A DNA stretch of 64,000 nt from Triglochin maritima (Eukaryota > Streptophyta > Magnoliopsida > Alismatales > Juncaginaceae), in contig OY821779.1 of the NCBI GenBank assembly GCA_963682175.1, positions 6,770,501 through 6,834,500 on the forward strand, written 5' to 3'. A program made the translations under genes and the position numbers. Below the pieces are notes generated by a model. That model had not been told where the DNA came from and did no database searches. It saw only the letters and a list, made by a program, of their open reading frames with translations. Below, one piece after another: positions 11,492 through 22,084 of this stretch. Every line of letters begins with the position of its first letter. Positions within the stretch are counted from its first letter, which is position 1.

Positions 11492-11875
11492 GGGCATCTT
11501 TAACGGGGTCGTGCGCCCATCACGACCGAACAATCGGGTCGTCAACCCAACACGGATTTTAAGAGATTTGTTTTTGTTTTTTTTGTTTTGTTTTTTAAAA
11601 TTTTGTTTGAATCTTTTTTAATATTTTTTTGAAAATATTTTTTATAATTGTTTTGATTTTTTAGAATTTTTTAAATTTTTTCCAAGATGGACCCCGAAAA
11701 TGATGTAGATGAGAGAGATAGCTTGTGTTGGGTTGTGGTTAAGATGTGAATAATGTAGGAAAAAGAAGAAAGTAAGTTGGGGAAAGAGAAAACTAATGTG
11801 GAAGAGAGAGAAAGTTGATTGGGAAGAGAGAGAAAGCTCATGACCATGTCGTCCGGGTCATGGTTACAGATGGTC
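11492..11875. mobile_element. Tourist-like (PIF/Harbinger) MITE, 384 bp
   Basis: The left end GGGCATCTTTAACG and the reverse complement of the right end, GACCATCTGTAACC, are imperfect terminal inverted repeats. The element is flanked by TAA on both sides (11489-11491 and 11876-11878), the usual Harbinger 3-bp target. The interior is T-rich then purine-rich (GAGAGAGAAAG) with no coding capacity. It lies only six bases right of the proposed right end of the larger Harbinger-like copy. Confidence 0.78.
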
Positions 11876-12663
11876 TAAATGCTACGTGGATCTCGAGTCA
11901 GTTTGTTTTACCTTTTTTATTTTCCATGTTAATTTAAAACTTCCGTTCATATTTGCCAAAACAATCTAGATAACGGTATTAACGTATTTGACTTCCTTTA
12001 TGATGACGGTAGACGAAAGGGTTGGGTGTTTGCTTAAAGATTCTTCGGCAATTTGTTAAAGCACAATTAACGGGGTGGTGGGATACGCCCAACCCGGTCG
12101 TCGGACTCCTCAATGGGGTCGTGCCTAGGTTGTGGGTCGATCAAGTCGGGCGTAGGGACGCACCACGCGATGAGTCCCTGTTGGGTTTTTTTAAAATTTT
12201 TTTAATTCTAATTTTTTTGGTTGTGTATATAATTGGGTTTAAATGATTTCGGAGTATTATTTTGTCTCTCTCTTATCCTCACTTCTTTTTCTCTCCTCTC
12301 TCTTCTTTGATCTCACGTTCTCTCTCTTCATGTTAAAATGTGGATTTGGAGAGAGAACTGAGATAGAAGAAAAGAGAGAGGCAGAGAGAAGTGGGATTGA
12401 AAAAGAGTGTGAGAGGAGAGAGAAATGCAAACGAGGAGAGAGAATCAGATAAGATAGAAAAGTGTTTGAGTTTTTTTTGTTTTTAAAATTTTGTTATAAT
12501 TAACATAGTGATGTTTTTTGTTTTAAGAGATTGTTTTGTGAATTTTCTAACATAAAAGTAACGGAACGTGCCCCCCTCTCGTAGTCAAGTATACTGTGGT
12601 AAAAAACGATCGAAAACACGAAGTACACCAAAGTAAATTTCGAAAATACGAGTGTATTATGGA
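11876..12663. other. Probable further Harbinger-family derivative, no gene
   Basis: From about 12057 the sequence GTTAAAGCACAATTAACGGGG resembles the Harbinger-type termini nearby, followed by GGTCGTG motifs and a T-rich stretch like the MITE interior. 12265-12450 switches from CTCTCT-rich to GAGAGA-rich, giving a possible hairpin. I could not find a matching right end. No gene is seen. Confidence 0.4.
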
Positions 12664-13337
12664 TAGGGTGAGCAGAAAAATCCAAAAATTCGGATACCCA
12701 CTTTTTCGATCTGATATCCGACCCTAATAATCCAGATCGGGTATCCGATCCGATTTTCTACCCTTTTTTTTCGGACCGGATTCGGATCAGGCCTTTGGAG
12801 GCTTTGGAGAATTCGGATATCCGAATCCGAATTATGAATGCTTGTCAAATCCGAATAACAAGATTCCCACGAATCCCTCTTCATCTGATCGAACCCTAAC
12901 CTTTTCAGTCTATCGTCTCCTCCTCTCCAATTCCGGCATTACTATACGAACACTATAAGAAAATTGACTTTGTATTGGAATCTTGAATTCCAAATTGACT
13001 TTGTAATTTTTATTTGTTATGGATCATTTGGTCTTTTCGTGTTTATGGTGAAGAATCAGTTTTGTGAATGTGTTTGGTGATTATGATTTCTTTATCCCTG
13101 CATAATTATTGATACAATAATTATTATTATTTTGTACTGAAATTTGGATTAGAAAGCTTAGATAATGTGTGAAAAATTATACATGTATTTATGTGAACAA
13201 TAACCGGATATCCGGAAAAAAATTGGATACCTGAAATCCGGATATCCAGTTTTATCCGGATCGGATCCGGAATGTTATTGTGGTGATCGGGAAAATCGGA
13301 TATCCGGATTTCGGATATCCGGTTTTGCTTACCCCTA
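12664..13337. mobile_element. Non-autonomous hAT element, 674 bp
   Basis: The left end TAGGGTGAGCAGAAAAATCC and the reverse complement of the right end, TAGGGGTAAGCAAAACCGGA, are hAT-type termini. The 8-bp flanks ATTATGGA (12656-12663) and TTTATGGA (13338-13345) differ by one base, as expected for an aged target duplication. Both subterminal regions are packed with GGATATCC/CGGATATCCG-type palindromes (12690-12840 and 13200-13325). No transposase frame is present. Confidence 0.88.
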
Positions 13338-13389
13338 TTTATGGAGATGGACATTTTTTTGAGATGCACTCAAAAAAAACTTCTATTAA

Positions 13390-14366
13390 CACTAGTGGAA
13401 AAAGTGTCATATACATCGGATATACAGTGGTATATACGACGGATTTTTGCCATCCAAGTGTCCAACGTATATTCCACCGACGTTTATACCCTTGTGTATA
13501 GACGTCTATAAAATGTACAGTGTATAGACGTCGGTCATATAAAGCCGACGTCTATTATACTTTTAATTTACCAACAAAAATATTATGCTTGTTATACGGC
13601 CTATAACAGGCGCCCAACCTCTATAGTAATCAAGCCCAAGTCGCCAAGTGCCCATCTTTTGACCAATAACAACGTAGAGCAAACCCAAGTCGTCCAAGTG
13701 ACCAATCTCGTTCGTATTCACTTGTGTAAGAGTGGTGAATTATTCAAAAAAATTGGTCGATGTTGGACTAAACTTTTACGGCCTATAGACGTCAGATATA
13801 TGGGGTGACCGACGTTTATACTTACAGTACGACTGATAGACGTCGACCACGTCATACATCCGACGTCTATACATTTATATAACAATAATAATAATAATAC
13901 GTGCAATAGACGTTGGTCATTCGATACATCCGACGTCTATACACGAGTAAATAGTAAAAAATAAAATTACAATCATCTTAGGCCCGAATGATGTAATTAT
14001 TGATGTAACTATTTTTAAAACAATGTGATAGTTAAAACAATTCAAATAATTCACATTATTCTTATACAAAATAAATCCACATAAATTCTTACACGAAATA
14101 AATCTCAAAAAATAAATCCACATAAATTCTTACACGAAATAAATCCCAAAAAATAAATCCACATAAATTCTTATACGAAATAAATCAAAAAAAAAATATT
14201 TTGCTTCTTTCATGAGGTATAGACGTCGGTTATACTAAAAAACCGATGTTTATGCAAACCTATAGACGTCGGATGACCAAATATCCGATGTCTATACCTA
14301 TAGACGTCAGATATAAAAATATTTGACGTCTATTCGGTGACGTCTATTGTGCGTTCTGCACTAGTG
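13390..14366. mobile_element. Non-autonomous CACTA (En/Spm) element, 977 bp
   Basis: It begins CACTAGTGGAAAAAG and ends GTTCTGCACTAGTG, and is flanked by perfect 3-bp TAA duplications (13387-13389 and 14367-14369). Both subterminal zones (13410-13560, 13780-13940 and 14215-14340) carry many copies of TAGACGTCGG in both orientations, the kind of short array that CACTA accessory proteins bind. The middle has a direct repeat of AAATAAATCCACATAAATTCTTA (about 14080-14190). No transposase gene is present. Confidence 0.92.
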
Positions 14367-14639
14367 TAAATTAGATTATACTTCAAGACATCATGTCCAT
14401 TATTGCAGCTCACACATCTTAAAGTCACAAAAATATCATCTCTTGTGTCTACAGGTACGTCGTAGTTTTTTTGGATGTTGAGGGTAGAAATTGCATTAAT
14501 TAAAGAGATAATGTAACTACAATCGATTCTCCGAAACAAAATAAAGGTTTCTCGGAAGAAATTTTTTGAACCGATTCGACTCGAACAAAACAAACATAAA
14601 CATCAAGCACAAGGTTCATAATTCAAAACACAAATCCAA

Positions 14640-14943
14640 CGTGACTTGAAAATAAGCTTTGCTTAGTCTTATATATATAAAAAAACTTTGCTTGAGCCTT
14701 GGGAGGCTGTTGAAGACAAGGTGCGATGGAGGTTCCCATCTCAATGAACTCCCGACGCCGCTCCTCTTGCTCGAGTCACCTTTCTTCAAGAACCTGAAGG
14801 TCCTGTCCTAGTCGTGATGTTTCGAACTGGAGCAAACGGTGCCATGAACCTGTGGTGCACGATCTAAGTTCATGAAGTTAAGCTTCGCACATTTAATGTT
14901 GTCATTTATCAAAACTTCACATGATTTTGTTGCGACCACCTCC
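14640..14943 (-). pseudogene. CACTA transposase-associated gene relic, interrupted by an LTR
   Basis: On the minus strand a frame reads QFETSRLGQDLQVLEER, one stop, then LEQEERRREFIEMGT and SIAPCLQQPP. This is a charged coiled-coil ending like those of En/Spm-associated plant transposase proteins. It is short, contains a stop, and is separated by the LTR at 14944-17092 from possible upstream sequence at 17098-17230. The family assignment rests on general character, not on a catalytic motif. Confidence 0.4.
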
Positions 14944-15593
14944 TGTTAGAATCTTAATCCTAAAAGCCTACTTAAGGGACTAATCCTTAATAAAGAACTA
15001 AGTATTCTTTGGATTGGTTTGGCTTTTGGAAAGACAAGACTTTAGTCTAAAGGTGATGAAATGATTGGTGGAAGTGGAAGTGTAAGTGTAAGTTAAGATG
15101 GATGTAGATGATTGGTAGAGGTGGAAGTGTGAGTTTAAGTGAAATATATATATAGTAGGATAAGATATGTATGGATGGGGGAGGTGTTGAATTAAAGTAC
15201 GTATAAATAGGAGATGGTGAAATAGGAGGAAAGGGGTTTTGTTTGATAGAAAAACGTAAAGTTGAGGTACAGAGAGAGGGGGTTGAGAGCTAGAAAGTGA
15301 AGTGTTGGAATTTGATTGAAGAAGGAGAAGGTGTTTTCGCGATGAAAGAATTAGAGCGAAGAAGATAGTAAAGAAGGTGAGAGAAGTAGTTAAGGAGATG
15401 CTGCAAATGAGTCACCGAAAAAGCAAAGAAAGGAAGTAAAGCTGTCGGTGCCGTGTGGAACTCCGACAAACGTGAAGAAAAGGTATGTCAAGTTCGAATT
15501 AGTGACTCACACTAGGTGTGTGAGGGTTTAGATGGGTCGTCGGAGGTATGAAACCTTGCCGGTGCAAGGTTCAGTTAGAAATACATTGCAGAA

Positions 15594-16205
15594 CGGTCAA
15601 CCGGTATGAGTTCCGGTCGACCGAATGAAGTGTAAAAGTTCAGATTTATCCCTTACCGGTCGAACGACGCGCTTAGCGGTCGACCGGTTAAACGTGATTT
15701 GAGAAGAAGATGAAGACTCTGGTATTTTCCGGTCGAACGAGACCCCTTTGTCGTTCGATCGTTTGAATGTAAATAAGTCGGTTTGGATTTATACTATGAG
15801 ATGGCTGACCGAATTAATGTACTGTTCGACAGTTAACTTAAATAATTAAGTGGATTGTTCAACCAATTATCAAGAATGTTCGACCGATTGATGACTAGAA
15901 TTTCTAGGTTGCCCTGGTAGATTTCGGTCGGACGGGACCCCTTCGTCGTTCGACCGTTGAAATGAATATTATAATATGTTTTAAGTTCTGAAATAGTCGA
16001 CCGAAAATGTGATATTGTTCGACCGTTTGTGTTGTGTTGGTCGACCGATTACGTGATTTTGTCCAACCGTTAAAGTTGTGTGATTGACCAATTATATTTA
16101 TATTATTCAATCAAATCCGGAAGTTTCGGTCAACCGATATTATATGTTTGTTCGACCGTTTGAGAAGTTCGGTCGACCGGTTATGTTAAGTAGTTCGACC
16201 GTTTA
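15594..16205. repeat. CGGTCGACCG-type palindrome array in LTR family 2
   Basis: Exact copies start at 15614 and 15677. Many variants follow: GTTCGACCG, GGTCGAACGA, GGTCAACCG and TGACCGA. Spacing is irregular, mostly 20-50 bp. It lies about 390-1000 bp downstream of the LTR TATA box, unlike the other three families. Confidence 0.85.
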
Positions 16206-16444
16206 TGTTGTTATTTCAGTAATATATATTGTTGTTATTGTTCAACTCTTCTTTCGATCCTTTTCTGTAACGACGTTGTGGGGGCGTGGAGAGATTGTCT
16301 AGCCTTTACGGCGGCGGAGTAGATGGACTCTGTGAGGTGAGGTTGTTGCCCAGCCTTGACAGCGGCAGAGTTGACCACCGGATGATTGTTATTCAGTGGA
16401 TGTTTTGTTGACTATGTATTCATTTATATGTGACTGATGTTATA

Positions 16445-16575
16445 TTCCAGCAAAGTATGTGACAAATGATTTTTTCCAGCAAAGTATGTGGCTGACGATT
16501 TATTCCAGCAAAGTATGTGACCGATGATATATTCCGGCAAAGTATGTGGCTGATGATATTTCCAGCCAAGTGAAT
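16445..16575 (+). repeat. Tandem 29-bp repeat within LTR family 2
   Basis: Units start at 16445, 16474, 16503, 16532 and 16560 and begin TTCCAGCAAAGTATGTG, followed by a variable GAYNATAT half. About four and a half units; periods are 29, 29, 29 and 28. Confidence 0.9.
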
Positions 16576-17336
16576 GTTACGGGTGACCATGTAGGCTCGT
16601 ATTTATTTATAATATGTATGTTTTCTATCATGTTAAGTAAAGTTATGTTATTGTATTATATGCCATGTATACTATCATGTTAAGTTTTACGTATAAAGAT
16701 ATCATATGCATATAGGTGGATTTGGCATACGGGATTTTCTTATGGAAACTCAGACATAGTTCCATGTTGTTTTTCAGGCCCGGAGCGGCAGTGAGTGGGT
16801 GGGGACTGAGGATGGGCACCCTGTTACCGGATCATTCTGTCTTATTTTGAGGTTGTTATGATTACATGTGTATAGGCAATCTTGTCATTTTGAATGTAAT
16901 CATACTCTTGACAAACTCCTGTATATGATGCATCTTTGTTATGTTGTGTGATCTGAGTAACGTCCTCAGGTGTTTGAGTTGATCTATTGTGTTAAAAAAA
17001 TCCGCTGTGTTTTCTAGGACGTCAGACCTACCCACATCAAAACATCATCGAAACAATCGAGAATAACATGCACAAGGTCTTCAGAAGTGTCACCTCCCAT
17101 CGAACTAGAAGAACGCATTTATTGTAAAGTTCCATAAATAGTTGCTAAAACTGAGTTGGTTTTGCACCTCCCTATTTTGAACGTTGTTGTTGATCTCAAG
17201 ATTGAGATCAATGGCCAACGTTGTAGGTTATGGCTGGAAATTTTAATTTAGGATATCTTGGGTGCATGCTACTCGAAAAAACATTAATCGGTCATCACTT
17301 TTTGAAATTGTGGCCGTGTCATTCGAATTTTGATCG

Positions 17337-18133
17337 TTTAGGTTAATGTCATTATGTTTTTTGAATCACGTCACTCCGTTAATTTTTTTCGTCATACTTC
17401 ATTAACTAAATGGATATTAAATTGAGAATTTTACGGAACAACCTTTGAATAATCTAATAAATTCAAAATTTTGCAAAAATCATCCTAACTTATTTAGAAA
17501 TAATGTTTACATCCTTTTCCCCCTCTTTTACTTTTCTCTCGTCGCTCTATTCTTCTCTCTCTTCATTTCCCTCTCTCCTCTTTCTGCCACTCTAGCCACT
17601 CTCCTCCAATTTTACTAACATAGTTTCAATTCTTTTTATTTATTTAAATTATAATAAAAATAAAAAAGATAAATTTTAAATAAAAAACAACAAAATTTTG
17701 AAAATAATTGAAAATAGGAATGAGAGTAAAGAAAAATGTGTAAAAAAGAAGAGTGTGTGAGAAAGAGACGGAGAAGAGACAATAAAAAAATGAATTGAGA
17801 GAGAAGAGAATGAGAAAGGGGATAGAGAAAGAAAAAAAGAGAATAGAGAGGGAGAAAGAGGAGAGAAAATAAATAAATTTAGATAAGTAAGAGAGATTAG
17901 AGTGGTAGAAAGAGAGAGGAAATGAAGTGAGAGAATGAAAGAGATAGAGAAATAAAATAAATATTATTTTAAAACGAGTTAGGGTGTTTTTTTGCAAAAT
18001 TTGAATTTATTAGATTGCAAAATTTGAATTTTTTCACAAAATTCTTAATTTAATATTTATTTAGTTAATGGAATATGACAGAAAAGTTAACCTAGTGTCG
18101 TGATTCAAAAATATAACAGAAAAGTTAACCTAG
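17337..18133. mobile_element. Foldback / long-TIR MITE with pyrimidine-purine arms
   Basis: The left arm at 17341-17640 and the right arm at about 17680-18133 are inverted repeats. For example TTGAATCACGTCAC near 17361 mirrors GTCGTGATTCAA near 18095, and TTCATTAACTAAATGGATATTAAATT mirrors its complement near 18045-18075. The inner part is CTCTCTCC-rich on the left and GAGAGAGG-rich on the right, so one strand folds into a long hairpin. Mutator-like MITEs often have such long TIRs; I could not fix a target duplication. The right end abuts the LTR fragment at 18137. The 117-codon minus-strand frame inside (17644-17997) is low-complexity. Confidence 0.75.
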
Positions 18134-18136
18134 TGC

Positions 18137-19343
18137 CTTGAGCACACTTGGAGTATGATATGATTTTGGATCTTAAGTGTGAAAGTGGAAGTTTTGGGTG
18201 TTTGAGGATTCTCTCTAATGTAGGAGCCAAATAGAAGTGTGAGAGTTGTCTAAATAAGGTTGGGGAACCTCTATTTATAAGCTCTTAAAGTTTTCTAGTC
18301 GTTGGGGATGAGTTGATTGATTGGTATGTAAGATACACAAGACATGATTCTAAGTTTAGCATTCTGTCCCTCAACGGTCGAACAAAACGAGGTAAAAGAT
18401 CGACCAAATGCAGTCCAGAAATGAGGTTCAAAAAGTGTCAGGAACAATCAATCGAACGAACAAAGAGACAATCGAACCAACAAGGCTAAAGCTTAAGTTC
18501 GCTTAAGTAAAGGATCGAAATAAATAATTGGATCGGTCGACCGTTCAGGGGGTTATGGTCAGGATAAAGGTAATCGGTCGAACGATAAGTGCTTCGACCG
18601 AAAATAGGAACTTTTAGGCTCAAGACAAATCTAAGTTCGTTCAACCGAAAACTTACATGCACTTTGGGGAGACTGAGAAGTCTTCATCCGGTTGACCACC
18701 AAAGAGGCATCGTTCGACCGACGGCGAATAATATTTTAGGGGTTTATATAAATGACCGTTGGAGAATAAGACAAGTATAACAATCATTTGATACGTGTAG
18801 ACGGTCGAACAAATAGCTCAACACGGTCGACCGATACATCACTATTAGCTAATAGATTTAGTTGATCCAATCGGTCGAACTGAGAACTCGTTTAGTCGAT
18901 CGATTTTCTCAGACAGTTTAGGTTATGGTTTAAGTGATTTTCCGGTCTAACTTTGGGTGACCTATTGTTTGTAGTCCAATTGATGTGAAATTTTGTGTGT
19001 GACTTCTATAAGGAACCTAGTGTGTATGTGACTTCTGTAAGAAACCTAGTATGTATGTGACTTCTATAAGGAACTTAGTGTGTATGTGAGTGAGTTTTAA
19101 CTATAGTATGTTCAAGTACACAAAGTTCTTAAGACTCGAAAGAAATATAAAATTACATGTCTTCAATAAGCTTGATTACATTTTTTGACTTCACATCCTT
19201 ATTTCTTGAGTCTTGATCACATGTAGATGTTAGCACAATACAGTATATTTTCCATGCATTATGTGTGTTACACTATATTTGATTGTGATTAAGATCATGT
19301 TAATTAAATCATCAAAACATGGATTAAGGATTAAAAGCCAAAA
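18137..19343 (-). mobile_element. LTR family 1, copy A (truncated)
   Basis: It aligns with copy B (22521-23440). Shared blocks include TTGAGCACACTTG near the left end, TCTCTCTAATGTAGGAG, GTGAAATTTTGTGTGTGACTT and CTTGAGTCTTGATCA. On the minus strand a TATAAATA lies at 18272-18279, with the palindrome array upstream of it. The 5' end should read TGTTGACATTTTGGC as in copy B, but the terminal eight bases are missing: after ...AAAGCCAAAA the sequence passes straight into the array of another LTR at 19344. A short tandem repeat around 19000-19085 (TGTGTATGTGACTTCTRTAAGRAACYTAG, three copies) is specific to this copy. Confidence 0.75.
18375..18905. repeat. CGGTCGACCG-type palindrome array, LTR family 1 copy A
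   Basis: Exact copies start at 18534 and 18824. Variants include ACGGTCGAACA, ATCGACCAA, GGTCGAACGATA, TTCGACCGA and GTCGATCGAT. It is in U3, about 100-630 bp upstream of the minus-strand TATA box. Confidence 0.85.
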
Positions 19344-19930
19344 CGGTCGACCGAAAATGGCAACCTGGTCAATCGTTTCCCCTTAGAAACATGCAAGGGT
19401 TCACACAACAACATAACCGGTCGAACAAGCATACATAACATTGATCGAACAAAGGTGATTAGGCAGTCGATCGTTTAGAAGGTCTAAGCCCGAGTCCAAC
19501 TAACTTAGCGGCATAACGGTCAAACGAAAGTGAGGTCACGTCCGACCGAAAATATTAGAGTCTCACGCCCCAATTACGAACTACCCCAGTCAACCAAAAA
19601 GGCAGAGCGGTCGACCATTAGGAAATATAAAAGAACAATCGATCCCACACACGTCGGTCGCACATAAAAGGGAGTACCTTTAAGTTGTCGGTCGAACTAG
19701 ATCTTAAGGTGGTCGACCGTTTGGATGGTCTAGGCCTGAACCGACTTAGCTGAGGTGTAACCGGTTGAACGGTAAAGAGGTCTCGTCCAACCGAAAATAT
19801 CAGAGTCTTCTCCTTCCCATCGATTACACACAACCGGTCAATCACCAACATGCATCGTTCAACCTGTTTGGGATAGACTCTAACAATTACAGTACAACTG
19901 GTCGACCGAACGACACCTCGGTCGATCGTT
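19344..19930. repeat. CGGTCGACCG-type palindrome array, LTR family 2 copy C
   Basis: The first exact copy is at 19344-19353, right at the junction. GGTCGACCG also occurs near 19711 and 19902, with many decayed forms (GGTCGAACAA, GGTTGAACGG, CCAACCGAAA). In minus orientation it is downstream of the LTR promoter, as in the family-2 LTR at 14944. Confidence 0.85.
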
Positions 19931-20423
19931 CTTCTGCAGCAACCTAGTTGCACCTCATCATTGACGAGGCCGTCGGCCTCCGACGACTAACTCAACCTTC
20001 TCACACACCTTGGGTGAGTAACTAATGGCACTTGACATACCTTTTAAGCTTGTTGGAGCTCCAAACGTCGGCGGCGGTTTCCTCCTCACCAACCTGCACT
20101 TCTGGCCAACCCGTCTCATTGATCTTCCACGCCAACCTCGTACCCGTCCTCCGTCGATCGCACCTTACTGAGCTTTTCCTTTGCTCGTCGCTCACCACCA
20201 CTTAACGATCAGATAGTGAGAGAGAGAGAGATGAGTTGAGAGGAGATGAAATGAGATGGGAAGTGAGAAGTGAAGAGGATAAGAGGAGTTTGCTCCTTTT
20301 AAACCCTCACCTACAAGGCCTCCGATCACAACCCAACACCTCACCTAAAACACAAAAGTCAGCAATTCCATTAGCAACCCCTAAACTTAATTAACTTGGC
20401 CTAATTAGGTTTAGGTTCTAACA
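19344..20423 (-). mobile_element. LTR family 2, truncated copy C
   Basis: The minus-strand start at 20423 is TGTTAGAACCTAAACC, matching the family-2 start TGTTAGAATCTTAATCC at 14944. The shared middle AAAAGGTATGTCAAG and GTCGTCGGAGG places 19960-20080 opposite 15480-15560 of that LTR. The palindrome array at 19344-19930 is where the copy ends abruptly, joined to the broken terminus of LTR family 1 copy A. Confidence 0.65.
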
Positions 20424-21557
20424 CATACAAACAAAAAATCCTTTGACTTAACTTAATCCTTTGATTCCACAGGTCAGACTTGTACCACCGAAAACTGAAT
20501 GTATTCATATATATCATATAATATAAAGGAGATCGCACCTGAATTTCCACCCGCAATTTTTTCTTCCAAAATAAAAAAACAGATCATTCAGCCCAACACT
20601 ATCCTCCGCCAGTATAACAGTATTGTTTGAATCAAACAACAAAACAGCCAGAGGACCACCTCCATCCTATGCCCAATGACTGCCTCCTCTGCCATGTCTC
20701 CATCTCCTAAAGAATGAGGCCATTTTCCCAACTTGGTTTTGCAGATCCAATTTGTTTTGTCGATTTGCATCTCTTATTTTCGCTTGTATGTGGATTCTGC
20801 TTTGTAACTGATTTCTGTGTCATCTTATTGTCTTTCTTTTTGGGTTTTCCTGAAAAACTGCATGCAGTTGAGTTTCTTCCAATTATTATTTTATATATAT
20901 ATATATATATTTTTTTTTTGTTTCTTTTTCTTTGTTTTCACGTCAATGGCATAAGTAAGTCTTCGCGTGGAGTATCATGAAGAAAGATGAGACCTTACTA
21001 CTCACAAGTTAAAGGAGTTTTGTGGGCGCATGCAAGCTTTGATCGTGATGTTATGCATCATTTTATTGAGTTTCCTTTTTTATTTTAATGTTAAATCGAG
21101 TGGTAATAGTACTTCGTCTTAATATCACTTCTACAACACTAGGATTTTCAGTTCGTTTTTAGGTTTTACTTAAATACTTGTTTGAATAAAATAAACAGTA
21201 CTAGAAAAGTTATCCTGGTTCAGTGATTGCTATCCATAGCACTAACCATTATGTAGTGTCTCATTTCGTTTTCATGTATGGCCTTTAATTTGTGTTGATA
21301 TCATATGCTTTTTCTTTCATCTGAGCCCAGTAAAAGACAGAAGTGATTTAGATCACTGCAAACAATATCTTCCATCTGCCTATCAATTATATGACAAAAT
21401 TTCCTAGCTATTTACACTTTTTATAATAAAATTTTAGATTATGTTTTCGCGTACGAAGTGTTTGTGTAAAGTTCACACTTCTTTATATCTTATATTACAA
21501 TATTTGTCTAAGTTTCTATTACTATTTCAACCGTGGTTTAATATTGACTTCGTAGTG

Positions 21558-21558
<1 letters not shown>
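20424..21558. other. Intergenic, no gene recognised
   Basis: AT-rich. It includes a short TA run (20892-20910) followed by T9. Short open frames on both strands match nothing I recognise. Confidence 0.6.

Positions 21559-21604
<46 letters not shown>
21559..21604. repeat. TA microsatellite
   Basis: About 22 TA units without interruption, directly left of a CACTA-type fragment. Confidence 0.97.
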
Positions 21605-21605
<1 letters not shown>

Positions 21606-21619
21606 CTTTACTATGTCCT

Positions 21620-22080
21620 TCACAACGCAGAACAGTGAATACTCGTCGCCAAATACACGTCGGTTGTTTATATATGCGACGTCTAGGGATGAGCACCGAT
21701 CCAGAACCAGATCGGACCAGACCGGACTAGGATGCTCTCCGAGATCCAGACTGAAGATCAGACCAAGTATTTTGTGGGAAAATGTGGGTTTTGGACCATG
21801 TTCGAACTGGACCCGTACCTGAACCCGTCCTGGCGTCTAGATTGGAACTCGGACCGGTCAGATTCGGTCTGGATCGAATTCTGCTCTCCCTTAGCTAAGT
21901 CTGTAGGTATATACGTCTGCTATTAATAAAGCTGACATCTATAGGGTCCCTAGACGTCGATTGTTGGAATAATCATTTCAACCGATGTCTATACCCCGAC
22001 ATTTATTCTCCACGTGTATAAACGTCGACCTTTAGACGTCAGATGGATTGTATAGTCGACGTCTATAGGACTTATAAGTC
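21620..22080. mobile_element. CACTA-type fragment with TAGACGTC repeats
   Basis: GCGACGTCTAG, TAGACGTCGATT, TAGACGTCAGA and GTCGACGTCTATAGG recur here, the same subterminal motif as in the complete element at 13390. CACAACGCAGAACAGTG near 21620 resembles the inverted right end of that element (CACTAGTGCAGAACGC). Clean ends are lacking. A hAT MITE is nested inside. Confidence 0.6.
21684..21893. mobile_element. Small hAT MITE (210 bp) nested in the CACTA fragment
   Basis: It begins TAGGGATGAGCACCGATCC; the reverse complement of the right end is TAAGGGAGAGCAGAATTCG. The 8-bp flanks GCGACGTC (21676-21683) and GCTAAGTC (21894-21901) agree at 6 of 8 positions. The interior is rich in GGACCGG/CCGGTC motifs. 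No coding capacity. Confidence 0.7.
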
Positions 22081-22084
22081 ATGA

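Larger units (their letters stand above)
14944..17092 (+). mobile_element. Solo LTR, family 2 (2.15 kb), with palindrome array and 29-bp repeats
   Basis: It starts TGTTAGAATCTTAATCC and probably ends AGAAGTGTCA. CCTCC stands on both sides (14939-14943 and 17093-17097), consistent with a 5-bp target duplication. A TATAAATA box is at 15202-15209. The palindrome array lies downstream at about 15594-16205. A second LTR of this family is the fragment at 19344-20423 (minus): both share AAAAGGTATGTCAAG, then a stretch with GGTGTGTGAG and GTCGTCGGAGG. No internal retrotransposon genes follow, so it is a solo LTR. The right end is less certain than the left. Confidence 0.65.

Noticed and set aside
17644..17997. 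117-codon Phe/Ser/Leu-rich minus-strand frame
   Set aside because: It is produced by the GAGAAA-rich arm of the foldback element and has no domain.
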